A DNA stretch of 25,890 bases. It comes from DASQLQ01 sp035629935 (lineage in GTDB: Bacteria; Actinomycetota; CADDZG01; WHSQ01). This document shows positions 6,849 to 15,492 of the stretch, one piece after another (positions within the stretch are counted from its first letter, which is position 1; every line of letters begins with the position of its first letter). The position numbers and the translations under genes were made by a program. Under the pieces are notes generated by a model. That model was given only the letters and a program-made list of their open reading frames with translations. It searched no databases and was not told the DNA's origin. The stretch spans positions 1-25,890 of the forward strand of contig DASQLQ010000136.1 in the NCBI GenBank assembly GCA_035629935.1, written 5' to 3'.

Positions 6849-6907
6849 CGAACCGAAGCCACCGGCCCTCACCTCCCGTCGTCCAGGTGGGGGCCGGTCC
6901 CGGTTCG
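6849..6907 (+). terminator. Two-tier hairpin after the pilin gene (partial terminator or mRNA-stabilising)
   Basis: Inner arms ACCGGCCCTCACCT (6861-6874) and AGGTGGGGGCCGGT (6885-6898) pair with one wobble; outer arms CGAACCG (6849-6855) and CGGTTCG (6901-6907) pair perfectly. No T-run follows, so it is more likely to protect the pilin mRNA or reduce read-through than to stop transcription fully. Confidence 0.6.
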
Positions 6908-6933
6908 AGACCGTGACCACATCTTCGACACCC

Positions 6934-7332
6934 ATGTCTTCTCTCTTTACTCAAACTCACAAACTGCGCAACGAGAAGGGCGCCGCCGCAGTGGAATTCG
7001 CTCTGATCGCCAGCATCCTGTTCATGTTCGTCTTCGGGATCATCGAGTTCGGTCGCATATTCAGCGAGCTCGAAGTCATGAATTCGGCGGCTCGAGAAGG
7101 TGCACGCGCCGCTGCGGTAAGAGGAACGGCAGCCGACGTCGAAAGCGCGGTCGAGGCGGCTGCGGCTCCCTACGCGCTAGACGGTGCCCCCGCGGCGGAC
7201 AAAGTCTGTAGCGACACGACGTCGGGCGAGCCCGTCACTGTGTCGTGGAATCAGAACCTCGAGATCTCCGTCGGGATCCTTCCCGAGTTCAACGAAGCGG
7301 TCGAGATCAAAGGCGTCTTCAGATGCGAGTGA
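6934..7332 (+). CDS. TadE-like pseudopilin
   Basis: A 132-aa TadE-family protein. After a short polar leader (LRNEKG) comes AAAVEFALIASILFMFVFGIIEFGR, the classic TadE processing site G|AAAVEF with a Glu at +5 and one membrane helix. NSAAREGARAAAVRG follows, another TadE hallmark. The C-terminal part is a short secreted domain with two cysteines (KVCSDTT and FRCE). It is processed by the prepilin peptidase and acts as a minor pilin for Tad fibre assembly. ATG 6934 is preferred, but a GTG at 6913 is in frame and neither has a clear ribosome site. The stop overlaps the start of the next gene. Confidence 0.88.
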   Translation: MSSLFTQTHKLRNEKGAAAVEFALIASILFMFVFGIIEFGRIFSELEVMNSAAREGARAAAVRGTAADVESAVEAAAAPYALDGAPAADKVCSDTTSGEPVTVSWNQNLEISVGILPEFNEAVEIKGVFRCE

Positions 7333-8597
7333 AAAACTGCGCACGCGACGAACGCGGTGCAACGATCGTGCTCGTCGCGCTCGCGATGACGGCACTGTGC
7401 GGGATGGTCGTGCTGGTCGTGGACGTCGGCGGCCTCCTGACCTTGCGACGTCAGATGGTGACCGCTGCCGACTCCGCCGCGCTGGCCGCAGCCCAATCGT
7501 GCGCCGTTAACGATGCTGCCGGCGCAGCCGGACAAGCCGATGGGCTGGCCACGGCCAACCAGGCGGACGCGTCAGTCACCTCCTTCGACACCACCGACTG
7601 CGGTACGGCCTCCGAAGGAGACGTGTCCGTTACCTACGCGGCCCCCAAGGAGCTGGCCTTCGCCCCGATCATCGGGGCTCCGTCCGAGCGTCCAGTCTCG
7701 GCCAGCGCCACGGCGATCTGGGGACCCACGATGGGCGTTGCCCCCATGCCGATCGAGCTCAGCATCAATCCGGCCGGCGAGATCGACTGTGCCTACGCGC
7801 CCGTTGACACCGAGTGCGCGTACTGGCACGACAACAACGCCCGGCCCGAGTGGGAAAACTCGAGTCACTGGGGGTGGCTCAACCTCGAAGAGTCGGACAT
7901 GAGCCCGGGCGACTCCTGTTCGAGCGCGGGATCGAGCACCCGCCGCGGTTGGATCGAAGCCACTCTGCAAACCGAACTGACGATCACGGACGACTACTCG
8001 CTGGTGTGCGCCGACAGCGGGCACAGCAGTTCGGCCTGGTCCGAGGTGCGATCCCAGATAGGAAAGATCAAGTACTTCCCGGTCAACGATCCCGCACTGA
8101 TGGTCACCACGAGCAGCCGCGAGAAGTACGCAATCATCGGCTTCATCCCACTTCGGATCGAAGACGCGCTGAGAGGCAACGACCCCGAAGCGATCGGAAC
8201 GCCAGGTGACTCGGGACACTGCTCGGGCACTCACACCTTCCCCAACGGCAGCGTCTTCGATCTCGACACCTTGGGGTGCTACTCGGGCAGTCCGATGGCG
8301 ACCTCAGATTTGGAGATCTCTCTAGGAAAAGGGAAGAAAGACACCGTTTATCAGAACGGCACCGACTACAGCTACAACAGCACCACTCACGAGGTCTCGT
8401 GGTTCGCGGCGGCGGCTCCCAACGCCGATGTTTCTTTCTCTTACACGATGGCCGGTATCCCAGGTAGGTGCGGGGTCCACGACTCCGACCCCAACGGCAT
8501 CTGCCTGGTCCTTTCATGGCAAGGCCCGCGCGTCGCGGGATCGGTCCCCGGCGGCAGCGCCGACTTTGGCTTACGTGCAGTTCGTCTCGACGGTTAA
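7323..8597 (+). CDS. TadG-like pilus protein without VWA domain
   Basis: A 424-aa secreted or anchored protein with an N-terminal Tad domain: DERGATIVLVALAMTALCGMVVLVVDVGGLLTLRRQMVTAADSAALAA is the typical TadG/TadE-like start (seen at residues 9-55). The remainder is a cysteine-containing extracellular region with repeated CS, CG and GHC pairs and a C-terminal stretch rich in Ser/Gly; I do not recognise a fold there. Canonical TadG has a VWA domain with DxSxS; I find none here, whereas the TadB of this operon has one. ATG 7323 overlaps the TadE gene by ten bases, which suggests coupling; an open frame extends upstream to 7245 but inside TadE. A hairpin directly follows the stop. Confidence 0.82.
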   Translation: MRVKNCARDERGATIVLVALAMTALCGMVVLVVDVGGLLTLRRQMVTAADSAALAAAQSCAVNDAAGAAGQADGLATANQADASVTSFDTTDCGTASEGDVSVTYAAPKELAFAPIIGAPSERPVSASATAIWGPTMGVAPMPIELSINPAGEIDCAYAPVDTECAYWHDNNARPEWENSSHWGWLNLEESDMSPGDSCSSAGSSTRRGWIEATLQTELTITDDYSLVCADSGHSSSAWSEVRSQIGKIKYFPVNDPALMVTTSSREKYAIIGFIPLRIEDALRGNDPEAIGTPGDSGHCSGTHTFPNGSVFDLDTLGCYSGSPMATSDLEISLGKGKKDTVYQNGTDYSYNSTTHEVSWFAAAAPNADVSFSYTMAGIPGRCGVHDSDPNGICLVLSWQGPRVAGSVPGGSADFGLRAVRLDG

Positions 8598-8624
8598 GCG
8601 CGCGGCGGTCTAGACCGGCGCGCT
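8597..8624 (+). promoter_or_regulatory. Strong hairpin between the tadG-like gene and cpaB
   Basis: AGCGCGC (8597-8603), a two-base bulge, then the palindrome CGGTCTAGACCG (8606-8617) and GCGCGCT (8618-8624). It begins in the last base of the stop codon and ends just before the GAAAGGAG ribosome site of cpaB, so it could set mRNA decay or translation of the downstream genes. There is no T-run. Confidence 0.55.
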
Positions 8625-8637
8625 GAAAGGAGAAGCA

Positions 8638-9357
8638 ATGAGATCGAGAGGTTTGATCATCGCCATCGCATTCGTGCTTGCCGGAACGGCCACGATGGTC
8701 GTCTACCTGTACCTGCTCGGCGTTCAGCGTCAGAGCTCCGGTGGGGAGCTGATTACCGTCGTCGTCTCCGAGAAAGACGTCACCGCGGGCACCGACCTCG
8801 ACGACCTGATAGCAGAGGGCGCGGTCACCACCCGCTCGATCCCACGCAGCGCGCTGGTCGAAGGAGCAGTCACCAACCTCAGTGGGCTCAAAGGTCGTGA
8901 GAGCTCGGCCGCGATCGCTGCCGGCGAACAGATCACCACCTCCCGACTTCGTGGCAGCGAGCAGCTCCCCGGTGGTTCCCTCGGCATCCCCACTGGGCAC
9001 CAGGCGCTGACCCTCCCCTTGGAGAGCCCCCGCATCGCCGGTGGGTCGGTTCAGCGTTCCGATCACGTCACGATCTACGGAACGTTCTCGAACATCGCTT
9101 CCCAACAAGGAAGCTCCCCGGCCTCAACGGTCACGCTTGTCGCGGACGTCGAAGTCCTCCGGGTCTCGGGCCCCGCCGAGCAGACCGGTGGCGGTAGCAA
9201 CAGCAGCAACCAGTGGATCACGCTCGCTCTCAAACCCCGCGACGCTCAGGCGGTCGTGTTTGCACAGGAGCAGGGAACGGTGTGGATGTCCTTGCTGCCA
9301 CCCAACCAGCGCGGCGTCTCCACCAGGCCGATAAACGCGATCCAGTTGGTTCGATGA
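8638..9357 (+). CDS. cpaB: CpaB/RcpC-like pilus assembly protein (SAF domain)
   Basis: A 239-aa Flp pilus assembly protein. One N-terminal membrane helix (LIIAIAFVLAGTATMVVYLYLLG) is followed by a SAF domain at about residues 38-105 (VVSEKDVTAGTDLDDLI, IPRSALV, LKGRESSAAIAAGEQITTSRL) and the RcpC/CpaB domain (ALTLPLESPRIAGGSVQRSD, ending NAIQLVR). In diderms CpaB sits beside the secretin; in this apparently single-membrane organism it probably works outside the membrane at the pilus base. GAAAGGAG precedes the ATG. The ATGA stop/start overlap with cpaE shows coupling. Confidence 0.9.
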   Translation: MRSRGLIIAIAFVLAGTATMVVYLYLLGVQRQSSGGELITVVVSEKDVTAGTDLDDLIAEGAVTTRSIPRSALVEGAVTNLSGLKGRESSAAIAAGEQITTSRLRGSEQLPGGSLGIPTGHQALTLPLESPRIAGGSVQRSDHVTIYGTFSNIASQQGSSPASTVTLVADVEVLRVSGPAEQTGGGSNSSNQWITLALKPRDAQAVVFAQEQGTVWMSLLPPNQRGVSTRPINAIQLVR

Positions 9358-10559
9358 CGAACGCAAAGGTCCTCGCCATCGGCACACCGCCCGCCTTCCG
9401 CGTGCAGGTCGCCCGCACGCTCGGGGAGTCGCCCGAAAGCGTGGACTGGCTCTCCAGCGTTACCGCGGCCGAGGAGTTCGTCGTCGTGCGTCACATGTCC
9501 CCCGAAGTGATCGCGCTCTCACCCGACGTTAAGGACGCTGATGCTCTGGGAATCGCAGACTTCATCGCCAAGCATTCGCCGGCTACCGCTGTCGTCTGGG
9601 TGCGAAACGAACAGGCGAACGGTCTATTGCCGATGGCGATGAGGGCCGGTATCCGAGACGTCGTCGATATGTCCAAGGGTGAGGACGAGTTGCGCGACGC
9701 TCTCGAACGCGCCATCGACTGGTCGATCGGTGTCCGATCTCTTCAAGAAGACGGGACCGAATCGGGAACCAGAGGCCGCATAGTCTCGGTGTTCTCCTCG
9801 AAAGGAGGGGTCGGCAAGACCTTTCTGGCTTCCAACCTCGCCGCTGCGCTTGCGGCCGAAACCGGTGAACCAACCGCGCTCCTCGATCTCGATCTCAAGG
9901 TCGGCGACGTCTTCTCTTATTACGGGAAAGAACCGACGCGACCGATCGCAGACCTCCTGGCGCTCGCCGATCGCAACGACCCGGAAGCGATCCGTCAGAC
10001 GGGCGTGCAGCTGGAACCCAACCTGTGGGCCTACGCGGTGCTCCCCGATCCGGCCTGCGAGAGCATGGCGGGTGAAACGACGGGAAAGCTGCTGCGCAAC
10101 CTGCGATCCAACTTTGCCTACACGGTCGTCGACGCATCCAACGACTACTCAGATCAGACGGTGGCGGTCTTCGACCTCTCCGACGAGATCTGGCTCGTCA
10201 CCGGGTTGGACGTCGTCGGGATGAGGCATCTGCTGATCGCGATGGAGACGCTCAATTCATTGGGAGTCCCTCAGGATCGACTGCGAGTGGTTCTGAACCG
10301 CGCCGACAGCAAGGTGGGGGTCTCGCTGAACGACGTGGAGCGCGTTTTGAAGCTAAAGGTCGACGTGAAGATCCCTTCGAGTGAGCTGGTTCCACAGTCC
10401 CTCAACAAAGGTCGACCCGTTTATCTAGGGCAACCGGCCTCGGAAGTAGCGAAAAGCATCTCGGAGGTCGCCGAAAAGGTCGTCGGCGCACCGACCAGCA
10501 CAACCACACCCACCACGGCGGGCAAGCGAAAGCTGCGCCTGTTGTTGGGCCTGAGCTAA
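9354..10559 (+). CDS. cpaE: CpaE/TadZ-like pilus localisation ATPase
   Basis: A 401-aa protein with an N-terminal receiver-like domain (residues 1-125, including VIALSPDV and the AMRAGIRDVVDMSKGEDEL segment) and a ParA/MinD-type ATPase domain whose deviant Walker A is FSSKGGVGKT (147-156), followed by LLDLDLKVGDVFSYYG and VVDASNDYSDQTVAVFDL. TadZ homologues place the Tad machine at the right site in the cell. The ATG at 9354 overlaps the cpaB stop (ATGA). Codon +17 onward fits the family; an extension to 9213 lies inside cpaB and is not used. RLRVVLNRADSKVGVSLNDVE near the C-terminus is typical. Confidence 0.9.
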   Translation: MTNAKVLAIGTPPAFRVQVARTLGESPESVDWLSSVTAAEEFVVVRHMSPEVIALSPDVKDADALGIADFIAKHSPATAVVWVRNEQANGLLPMAMRAGIRDVVDMSKGEDELRDALERAIDWSIGVRSLQEDGTESGTRGRIVSVFSSKGGVGKTFLASNLAAALAAETGEPTALLDLDLKVGDVFSYYGKEPTRPIADLLALADRNDPEAIRQTGVQLEPNLWAYAVLPDPACESMAGETTGKLLRNLRSNFAYTVVDASNDYSDQTVAVFDLSDEIWLVTGLDVVGMRHLLIAMETLNSLGVPQDRLRVVLNRADSKVGVSLNDVERVLKLKVDVKIPSSELVPQSLNKGRPVYLGQPASEVAKSISEVAEKVVGAPTSTTTPTTAGKRKLRLLLGLS

Positions 10560-10574
10560 AGGAGGCGTCGACCA

Positions 10575-11915
10575 ATGTCCCTAGCCGAACGACTGGCGCG
10601 CGGCCAGAACGCCGATCGGATCGCCGAAGCACGCGACCGGGTGCAAGCCCGGTTGGTCGAGGTCCTGGGTCCCCGTCTCAACGACACGAGCGTGTCGGAG
10701 AAGGAGCTCGAGGGACTCGTCAACGATCGCTTAAGGGAGCTGCTGGACGAAGAAGAGACGCCCCTATCTAGTCACGAGAAGAGTCTGGTGGCCAGGGAAA
10801 TAGCCGATGGCGTCATCGGCCTGGGTCCGCTCGAAGAACTGCTCGCCGATACCGAGGTCACCGAGGTCATGGTCAACGGGCCGGACACGGTGTTCGTCGA
10901 AAGAGCCGGAAAGATCCACCTGACCGATGCGCGGTTCATCAACGAAGAGCAGTTACGCAGGACGATCGACAAGATCGTGACCAAGATCGGTCGCAGGATT
11001 GACGAATCCTCGCCTTACGTCGATGCCCGTCTCCCCGACGGGTCCCGAGTCAATGCGATCATCCCGCCGTTGGCGCTCGATGGCCCGGCGCTGACGATCC
11101 GGCGGTTCGCCGCCGATCCTTACGGCAGCAACGAGTTGGTGTCCTTCGGCACGTTCACTCAACCGATGGCCGAGTTCCTCGAGGCGTGCGTGCGCGGTCG
11201 CATGAACGTGCTCGTGTCCGGCGGAACCGGCGCCGGAAAGACGACGACACTGAACGTCCTTTCGTCCTACATCCCGCATGACGAGCGAATCCTCACGATC
11301 GAAGATGCCGCCGAGCTGAAGATGCAGCAGCCTCACGTCGTGAGGCTCGAGTCGAGACCTCCGAATATCGAAGGCAAAGGCCAGGTCACCATCCGCGACC
11401 TCGTGCGCAACGCGTTGCGTATGCGTCCCGACCGCATCATCGTCGGCGAGGTCAGGGGGGCCGAAGCGATCGACATGCTTCAGGCGATGAACACCGGACA
11501 CGACGGCTCGATCTCGACGGTTCACTCGAACTCACCGCGCGACGTTCTGTCTCGTCTGGAGACCATGACGATGATGGCCGGGATGGAACTGGGGGTGAAA
11601 GCGATCAGGGAACAGATCGCAGCAGCTATCGACGTGATCATCCATCAGGAACGGATGAAAGACGGAACGCGTCGCATAACGCACGTCTCCGAGGTCGTCG
11701 GGATGGAAGGCGACATCATCACCCTGCAGGACGTGTTCCTGTTCGACTTCCGAGCGGGTGTCGACGAACACGGAAGGGTGCTGGGTGCGCTGCAGGCAAC
11801 CGGACTCCGTCCCACGTTCCTCGAGAAGCTGCACGACCGCGGTGTCGATGTCTCGCCGGGACTCTTCATGCCCCCGAGCAACGGGCACATCCAGCGGATC
11901 GGGGCACGGTTTTGA
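10575..11915 (+). CDS. cpaF: CpaF/TadA secretion ATPase
   Basis: The 446-aa type II/IV secretion-system ATPase that powers Tad pilus assembly at the cytoplasmic membrane. An N-terminal helical domain leads to the family segment GLGPLEELLADTEVTEVMVNG; the Walker A GGTGAGKTTT is at 216-225. The Asp box DERILTIEDAAEL, Walker B-type DRIIVGEVRG and His box STVHSNSPRD are all in place. The start is supported by AAAGGAGG ahead of the ATG. The stop TGA overlaps the TTG start of the next gene. Length is normal for the family. Confidence 0.96.
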   Translation: MSLAERLARGQNADRIAEARDRVQARLVEVLGPRLNDTSVSEKELEGLVNDRLRELLDEEETPLSSHEKSLVAREIADGVIGLGPLEELLADTEVTEVMVNGPDTVFVERAGKIHLTDARFINEEQLRRTIDKIVTKIGRRIDESSPYVDARLPDGSRVNAIIPPLALDGPALTIRRFAADPYGSNELVSFGTFTQPMAEFLEACVRGRMNVLVSGGTGAGKTTTLNVLSSYIPHDERILTIEDAAELKMQQPHVVRLESRPPNIEGKGQVTIRDLVRNALRMRPDRIIVGEVRGAEAIDMLQAMNTGHDGSISTVHSNSPRDVLSRLETMTMMAGMELGVKAIREQIAAAIDVIIHQERMKDGTRRITHVSEVVGMEGDIITLQDVFLFDFRAGVDEHGRVLGALQATGLRPTFLEKLHDRGVDVSPGLFMPPSNGHIQRIGARF

Positions 11916-13783
11916 AGAAGTGCCTGCTCGCGGCCGTGGCCCTCGTTCTGGCGATGCACGCGCCCGCGTACGCGGCCGAACCGGTGCACATCCGTAGGGT
12001 CGACATATCCAGCTTCCCGAACGTCTCGATCACGGCATCCGTGGAAGGAGCCGCTACGGCACGGTCCGTGACCCTCACCGAGAACGGCAAACCGGTTTCG
12101 GGTGTCTCGATCAAGCCGCTGAGCGAAACCGGTCGCGACGTCGACGTGACCCTCGTCATCGATACATCCGGAAGCATGAAGGGCGAGCCGATCGCATCGG
12201 CCGTAGCGGCAGCATTGAACTTCACCACGAGTCTTCCCGACCAGGTTCCGGTTGGGCTCGTCACGTTCGCAGACAAAGCCGAGGTCCTCGTCTCCCCCAC
12301 CCTCGAGCATTCCGAGGTCCTACAAGAGCTCGGGAATCTAAAGGCAGAGGGAGAGACCGCTCTGTACGACGGCGTCCGTTTGGCAGTGAGGTCCTTCGGG
12401 AGCGAGGCCCAACACAACCTCGTGCTCCTTTCCGATGGCGCCGACACTGCCAGCAGAACGACGCTCGCCGCCGCCGCGACGTCTGCTCGGAACGCAAGGG
12501 TGGCGGTGTTCTCTGTGGGCCTCACCAGTGGCGAGTTCGACGCCTCCGCTCTCAAGGAGCTATCTCTGAAAGGTGGGGGGCGCTACAGTCCCGCCAGCAC
12601 GGCCGACCTTTCGAGGGTTTACCAAAGCCTGGCGACGGAGCTCAGTAGCCAGTACGCGATCTCGTACGAATCTAAGCACGCCACTGGTGGTCAGGTGACG
12701 ATCGGTCTGGCGACATCCGGGGGTCGGGACAGCGCGCTGTCACTGGTACCGAAGATCACCGCCGATCCGATCCCGCGCGAGGCCCCGATCGTCGATAAGG
12801 ATCCGGTGCTCAGTGGCCCGATGGGGCTGTTGGTGGCGTTGGGAACCTCCTTCGGTGCGATCTTCGTGCTGTTGCTGATGTTGCTTGGAACGGCCGCAAG
12901 GAAGAACCGCGAGCGGGACCTGGAACGTCGGATCACGGCCAAGACCCAGGGTAGTCATTCAGCCGAGCCGGTCCTGGAAAGCCGCTGGGTGCCCGAGCCG
13001 TTCGTCCAGGCCGCCGAAACCGTCGGCGAGATCGGCGGCATAACCGAGAAGCTCGAGAGAAAGCTCGAGCGCGCCGACGCACCGTTGCGTACAGGAGAGT
13101 TTCTTCTCGGTCTCGTGCTGGCGGGCATCGTGGGAGCGACCCTGGGCAGTCTGTTGCTGGACAGTGTCGTGTTCTCGATGCTCATCGCCGGCGTCAGCTC
13201 GCTCGTCCCCTTCTTATGGCTGGCCTTCGTGACCAGGCGTCGCATGAACCGGCTGCACGATCAACTCGCAGACATCCTCATGATCATCGCCAGCTCACTT
13301 CGTGCCGGACACAGCTTCTTCCAAGCGCTCGACATGGTTTCGAAGGAGATCGCCGAGCCCGGAGCGAGTGAGTTCGGACGGGTCGTTGCAGAAGTGCGTC
13401 TGGGCCGGCCGATCGACGATGCGATGGATTCGCTCGCCGAGCGGATCGGTAGCGACGACTTCAAATGGGCCTTGTTGGCGGTCAACATCCAACGGGAGGT
13501 CGGTGGAAACCTTGCCGAGGTGCTCGACACCGTTGCCGAAACTATCCGAGATCGCGACACGATCCGCCGGCAGATCGACGTGCTGACGGCAGAGGGGCGC
13601 CTATCGGTCGCGATCCTGGCCGCCCTACCGATCGGTGTCGCTCTGTACATGTCATGGGTCAACCCCGAATACATCGGTCTGCTCTTCAACACGAGCCTCG
13701 GGTTGCTCATGACGGCCGTCGCCTGCTCGCTGCTTACTCTCGGTGTCTTTTGGATGAAGAAAGTGGTGAAGATCGATGTCTGA
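11912..13783 (+). CDS. VWA domain fused to TadB-type inner-membrane platform protein
   Basis: A 623-aa fusion. Residues 1-21 are a signal peptide (MKKCLLAAVALVLAMHAPAYA). A VWA domain (about 78-255) has a complete metal-ion adhesion site: DTSGS (84-88), Thr149 in GETALYDG and Asp175 in LSDGAD. A membrane helix (304-326) and a charged stretch (330-390) follow, then the TadB platform: two helices (398-440), a T2SSF domain (about 450-575, with SSLRAGHSFFQALDMVSKE and QREVGGNLAEVLDT) and two more helices. Typical TadB proteins are about 300 aa and carry no secreted domain. TTG start at 11912 overlaps the cpaF stop (TTGA); the signal peptide supports it. Function: pilus machine platform with an outward VWA that could bind pseudopilins or ligand; the role of the VWA is inference. 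Confidence 0.92.
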   Translation: MKKCLLAAVALVLAMHAPAYAAEPVHIRRVDISSFPNVSITASVEGAATARSVTLTENGKPVSGVSIKPLSETGRDVDVTLVIDTSGSMKGEPIASAVAAALNFTTSLPDQVPVGLVTFADKAEVLVSPTLEHSEVLQELGNLKAEGETALYDGVRLAVRSFGSEAQHNLVLLSDGADTASRTTLAAAATSARNARVAVFSVGLTSGEFDASALKELSLKGGGRYSPASTADLSRVYQSLATELSSQYAISYESKHATGGQVTIGLATSGGRDSALSLVPKITADPIPREAPIVDKDPVLSGPMGLLVALGTSFGAIFVLLLMLLGTAARKNRERDLERRITAKTQGSHSAEPVLESRWVPEPFVQAAETVGEIGGITEKLERKLERADAPLRTGEFLLGLVLAGIVGATLGSLLLDSVVFSMLIAGVSSLVPFLWLAFVTRRRMNRLHDQLADILMIIASSLRAGHSFFQALDMVSKEIAEPGASEFGRVVAEVRLGRPIDDAMDSLAERIGSDDFKWALLAVNIQREVGGNLAEVLDTVAETIRDRDTIRRQIDVLTAEGRLSVAILAALPIGVALYMSWVNPEYIGLLFNTSLGLLMTAVACSLLTLGVFWMKKVVKIDV

Positions 13784-14714
13784 GGTCTACATACCGATCG
13801 CGCTCATTGGGACGTTCGCCGCGGTGATGCTCGCCGGGATCGCGGTGGAGATAACCGTTGCACAGCGCCGCAAATCCATCCAGGTGTTAGAGGCACAGGT
13901 CGGCCAACTGGCCGCGAACCTCCGACAAGAGGATCTGTCCCGTTCATTCCTCGAGAGGGTTCTCTTCCCCGTCGCGAAAGGATTGGGGGCGGCAGCACGC
14001 CGTCTGACCCCGATCGACATGCGGAAACGCCTCGATCACAAACTCGTCTTGATGGGGAGCCCGGCGGGATGGGACGCGGAGCGAGTTGCCGCTTTCAAGC
14101 TCATGGGTTTGGGGGCGGGTGCGTTCACCGCATTCTCTCTAGCGGGGCTCGCCGGCGACATCACGGGAGGCACCGTGATGATGGCCGGGCTGTTCGCTGC
14201 GATCGGCTACTTCGCGCCCGATGCGGTCCTTTCGGGTCGCGTGCAACGCAGACAAGAAGCGATCCGCAAGGCTCTTCCCGACTCGATGGACCTACTGACC
14301 ATTAGTGTCGAGGCGGGGCTGGGTTTCGATGCTGCCATGGCCCAAGTCGTTCGCAACGTCCCCGGCCCCCTCTCGCACGAGCTTGGTCGGATGCTTCAAG
14401 AGATGCAGCTCGGGATGAGCCGTGACGATGCATTCCGGAAGCTGGCCGAACGGACGAGCGTCGAAGAGCTGCGTGCCTTCGTTATCTCGATGATCCAAGC
14501 CAACAAATTCGGCGTCGGAGTCGCCTCCGTGCTGCGAGCTCAGGCCAAAGAGCTTCGCACTAAGCGGAAGCAACGCGCCGAGAGAAAAGCCATGCAGACG
14601 CCGGTGAAGATCCTGTTTCCATTGATCTTCTGCGTCCTGCCGGCCCTGTTCGTCGTGGTCATGGGTCCCGGAGCGATCCGCATCTTCTCGTCGTTCTTCG
14701 GAACTGGCCCTTAA
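13776..14714 (+). CDS. TadC-type platform protein (T2SSF domain)
   Basis: A 312-aa second inner-membrane protein of the Tad machine. N-terminal helix LIGTFAAVMLAGIAVEITV, a cytoplasmic stretch, helices around KLMGLGAGAFTAFSLAGLAG and VMMAGLFAAIGYFAPD, and a T2SSF domain with PDSMDLLTISVEAGLGFDAAMAQ and ELGRMLQEMQLGMSRDDAFRKLAERT. It ends in a helix (ILFPLIFCVLPALFVVVMGPG). Overlap of eight bases with the upstream fusion gene shows coupling; it is the last gene of the pilus operon and ends four bases into a convergent TetR gene. Family pairs TadB and TadC form a heteromeric platform. Confidence 0.92.
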   Translation: MSEVYIPIALIGTFAAVMLAGIAVEITVAQRRKSIQVLEAQVGQLAANLRQEDLSRSFLERVLFPVAKGLGAAARRLTPIDMRKRLDHKLVLMGSPAGWDAERVAAFKLMGLGAGAFTAFSLAGLAGDITGGTVMMAGLFAAIGYFAPDAVLSGRVQRRQEAIRKALPDSMDLLTISVEAGLGFDAAMAQVVRNVPGPLSHELGRMLQEMQLGMSRDDAFRKLAERTSVEELRAFVISMIQANKFGVGVASVLRAQAKELRTKRKQRAERKAMQTPVKILFPLIFCVLPALFVVVMGPGAIRIFSSFFGTGP

Positions 14715-15340
14715 GCCGTTTGGGGGACAGGACCGAAGTTCGCAGCAGCGAGCGAGCGATCCACGCGTTCTGGACTGGCTCCGAACGATACGAACTGGGT
14801 TCGAGCCGCCACGAGCGTGACTCGCAGCAAGGTGTCGAGATCGAGAAAACCCGTCACGTAAAGCGCTACCGAACCGTGGATGCTCGTCCACACCTGCATC
14901 GCCAACCATTCGGCATCGGTCTCGGTGAACAGTTCTGCATCGATGCATCGCTGCAACACATCGATCAACATCTGGAAGGTGTAGAAGCCGACCTCAGCAT
15001 CCGCTTCGTCGATCGCCGTTTCCATGAACATCGCTCGATAGAGATTCGGGTTCTCGACCGCGTTCATGCAGTACTCCCATCCTTGGCGAGCCACGTCGAC
15101 TAGGGGATCGTCGGTCTGCTCCACCCGGCTTAGGTGATCGGCCAGGCGAGCGAAGCCCTCGCGGCGGACCTCACGTCGAAGCTCTTCCATGCTCCCGAAG
15201 TGCGTGTAGACCGACATCGTCGAGCTCCCCACCTCGGCGGCCAGCTTCCGGGTGCTCAGGGGCTCATGGGCCGCGATCGAGCGAGCGGCGGCCTCGACTA
15301 GGGCTCGGCGGATAGCTGGGTCGGCGGTTCTGGGGCTCAT
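14711..15340 (-). CDS. TetR-family transcriptional regulator
   Basis: A 209-aa regulator. The N-terminal helix-turn-helix covers about residues 9-50 (AIRRALVEAAARSIAAHEP, STRKLAAEVGSSTMSVYTHFGSMEELRREV), the TetR DNA-binding signature. The C-terminal ligand domain includes VWTSIHGSVALYVTGFL, like the WHG-type subfamily. It is divergent from the FAD oxidoreductase/hydrolase pair with an inverted repeat between, so it most likely represses them and itself until a ligand, perhaps their substrate, binds. Start ATG at 15340; the 3' end overlaps tadC by four bases, tail to tail. Confidence 0.93.
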   Translation of the reverse strand: MSPRTADPAIRRALVEAAARSIAAHEPLSTRKLAAEVGSSTMSVYTHFGSMEELRREVRREGFARLADHLSRVEQTDDPLVDVARQGWEYCMNAVENPNLYRAMFMETAIDEADAEVGFYTFQMLIDVLQRCIDAELFTETDAEWLAMQVWTSIHGSVALYVTGFLDLDTLLRVTLVAARTQFVSFGASPERVDRSLAAANFGPVPQTA

Positions 15341-15341
15341 G

Positions 15342-15385
15342 TTGACAAGTATGCCATATCACTGTTATCAATCTATGGCTAACAG
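15342..15385 (+). promoter_or_regulatory. Promoter and probable TetR operator between tetR and the FAD oxidoreductase
   Basis: TTGACA (15342-15347), an 18-base spacer and TATCAA (15366-15371) form a likely promoter toward the oxidoreductase. An inverted repeat CTGTTA (15362-15367) ... TAACAG (15380-15385) covers the -10 box and the start region, the usual place for a TetR-type operator. This is the only clearly AT-rich stretch between the two divergent genes. Confidence 0.5.
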
Positions 15386-15492
15386 CGTTATGGATGCATC
15401 AGGACGAATGGTGGAAGTCAGTCCGTCGAGCGTCGGTGGTCTCGACCACCGGCGAAGAAGAGAGCGGGCTCGGCCGCCGGCGAGGAGGAGAG

